Assembly: GCF_004799035.1 (NCBI RefSeq) | Contig: NZ_MWIO01000027.1 | Coordinates: 89,192 to 153,191, forward strand | DNA from: Rhodanobacter lindaniclasticus | GTDB taxonomy: Bacteria > Pseudomonadota > Gammaproteobacteria > Xanthomonadales > Rhodanobacteraceae | Direction: 5' to 3' | Length of the DNA: 64,000 nt | Shown here: positions 63,270 through 64,000 of the stretch, in pieces | Layout of the letters: every line of letters starts with the position of its first letter | Position numbering within the stretch: the first letter of the stretch is position 1 | Position numbers and translations under genes: made by a program | The notes under the pieces: generated by a model | What the model saw: the letters and a program-made list of their open reading frames with translations, nothing else | What the model was told of the DNA's origin: nothing | Database searches by the model: none

Positions 63270-64000
63270 TCAGGGGTCGCCGACGCGATGCAGCAGCCAA
63301 GACGCCGTGGACGAAGGCGGCGTGGCGGTGGTGACGACGTGCGCCGTGGCGCGCTCTCCCCCCGCACCGAGGCGCAACAGCGTCTGCCTGAGCGCCAGCG
63401 GCTTCAGCGGCTTGTACAGCACACCCACACCGGCATCGAGCAGTTGCTGGCGCAGGTCGCCGTCGCGATCGGCGGTGAGCATCACGGTGGGCACGTCGGG
63501 GCGGTCCGCCGCCAGTTGCCGCCAGACATCAAGGCCGTTCTGGCCGCCGTCCAGGTGGAAGTCCAGGATGTTGACGTCCGGTCGCCACGGCACCGCCAGT
63601 GCCTGCGCCGCGTTGCGCGCGGCGTGCACCTGCCAGCCCCAGCTGGTCAGCAGCGTGGTCAGCGCCGCCAGCGCCGCCGGTTCGTTGTCCAGCACCAGCA
63701 CGCGCCCGGCCGGCAACGGTTGCATCGTGTCCGGCGCAGGCGCCCGGTGTGGCGTGGGCGATGCCAGCGGCACGTCGAGATGGAACACGCTGCCGTGGCC
63801 CAGCGACGAGCGCAGCCCGAGCGGATGACCGAGCAGGTCCGCCATGCGCTGCGCGATCGACAGGCCCAACCCCAACCCCACCCCCTGCCCGCCCGCCGTA
63901 CTGCCGCGGCGGAACTCCTGGAAGATCAGTTGCTGTTCCTCCGGCGCGATGCCGCCACCGGTGTCCCATACCTCCAGCCGGTCTCTTATACCTATCCGCC
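63270..64000 (-). CDS. Hybrid sensor histidine kinase, C-terminal part (ATPase end and receiver domain)
   Basis: Partial gene running off the right edge. Visible in order: the G1 box VWDTGGGIAPEE, the F/G2 boxes LIFQEFRRG and GLGLGLSIAQRMADLLG of an HATPase_c domain, then a receiver domain with the phosphoacceptor in NILDFHLDGG and conserved K in LYKPLKP. This is a hybrid kinase of the type that feeds LuxR-type regulators, such as the one at 58680. The first four codons at the edge are rare ones (see the next entry), so the true end of good sequence may be about 63980. Confidence 0.85.
   Translation of the reverse strand, partial: RIGIRDRLEVWDTGGGIAPEEQQLIFQEFRRGSTAGGQGVGLGLGLSIAQRMADLLGHPLGLRSSLGHGSVFHLDVPLASPTPHRAPAPDTMQPLPAGRVLVLDNEPAALAALTTLLTSWGWQVHAARNAAQALAVPWRPDVNILDFHLDGGQNGLDVWRQLAADRPDVPTVMLTADRDGDLRQQLLDAGVGVLYKPLKPLALRQTLLRLGAGGERATAHVVTTATPPSSTASWLLHRVGDP
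63980..64000. other. AT-rich tail resembling a Tn5/Nextera mosaic end
   Basis: GTCTCTTATAC at 63981-63991 is identical to the core of the Tn5 mosaic end used in Nextera libraries, and the bases after it are similar but not exact. On the kinase frame the stretch encodes ATA GGT ATA AGA, codons that are rare in a genome of this GC content. It looks like adapter or contig-end noise rather than coding sequence. Confidence 0.4.

Overview
The window is a high-GC stretch of bacterial chromosome with almost no foreign content. The protein set points to Gammaproteobacteria, order Lysobacterales (Xanthomonadales), most likely the family Rhodanobacteraceae (Rhodanobacter/Dyella-like). The pointers are the cysJ-cysI order, HisS with an Xanthomonas-like N-terminus, a tmRNA tag ending ANDDNYALAA, GTAG-headed REP repeats, and a folP-glmM / tpiA-secG-tRNA-Leu neighbourhood. 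This placement is inferred from remembered families, not from a search. I see no prophage, plasmid, CRISPR array, insertion sequence or recognisable defence island.

Layout. 1-2.1 kb: sulfite reductase (cysI start, cysJ), divergent from a TSUP-type exporter. 2.9-5.1 kb: ribosomal-protein hydroxylase RoxA and a two-domain acetyltransferase. 5.2-11.1 kb: 2-oxoglutarate dehydrogenase operon sucA-sucB-lpd behind a clear sigma-70 promoter. 11.3-13.4 kb: LOG-family hydrolase, AcuI-type reductase and an orphan PilH-like receiver. 13.4-17.2 kb (minus): hisS, an unusual aromatic amino acid ammonia-lyase and a DUF6165 protein. 17.4-22.6 kb: tRNA-Ala(CGC), an ECF sigma factor paired with a transmembrane Ser/Thr kinase carrying a repeat-rich C-terminus, and a di-haem peroxidase. 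22.6-27.3 kb: esterase, tmRNA, two tandem cytochromes c, nfuA, phhB, rluC. 27.3-31 kb: RNase E behind a long leader containing a terminator-like hairpin.

31-39.7 kb: a GacA/UvrY-type regulator, a small unknown protein, tRNA-Leu(GAG), secG and tpiA, then an approximately 3 kb insert (SDR, DUF6445 oxygenase, lipoprotein, IPNS-like oxygenase) that separates tpiA from glmM-folP-orn. 39.7-48.1 kb: sbcB, DUF2461, MFS symporter, aqpZ, epmA-ligA (one-base overlap) and rnk. 48.2-53.8 kb: DHA2 exporter, CPA2 antiporter, malate dehydrogenase, aminotransferase and a GlsB-type small membrane protein. 53.8-58.6 kb: YidB, cyclophilin, periplasmic trehalase and a lipoprotein 3-hydroxybutyrate-oligomer hydrolase. 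58.7-64 kb: LuxR-type response regulator, TPR protein, carboxymuconolactone decarboxylase-like protein with a cysteine synthase, small unknown ORFs, and the C-terminus of a hybrid histidine kinase running off the right edge.

Most genes are housekeeping (TCA cycle, RNA decay and tRNA function, cell wall, folate, DNA repair, sulfur assimilation). The parts that deserve a second look are: REP pairs whose GTAG head supplies the TAG stop codons of two flanking genes; a non-canonical ammonia-lyase with a 50-60 residue insert; the promoter plus terminator-like hairpin in the rne leader; the oxygenase-rich insert between glmM and tpiA; the ECF/kinase pair; and an out-of-character AT-rich tail at the last 20 bases that resembles a Tn5/Nextera mosaic end.
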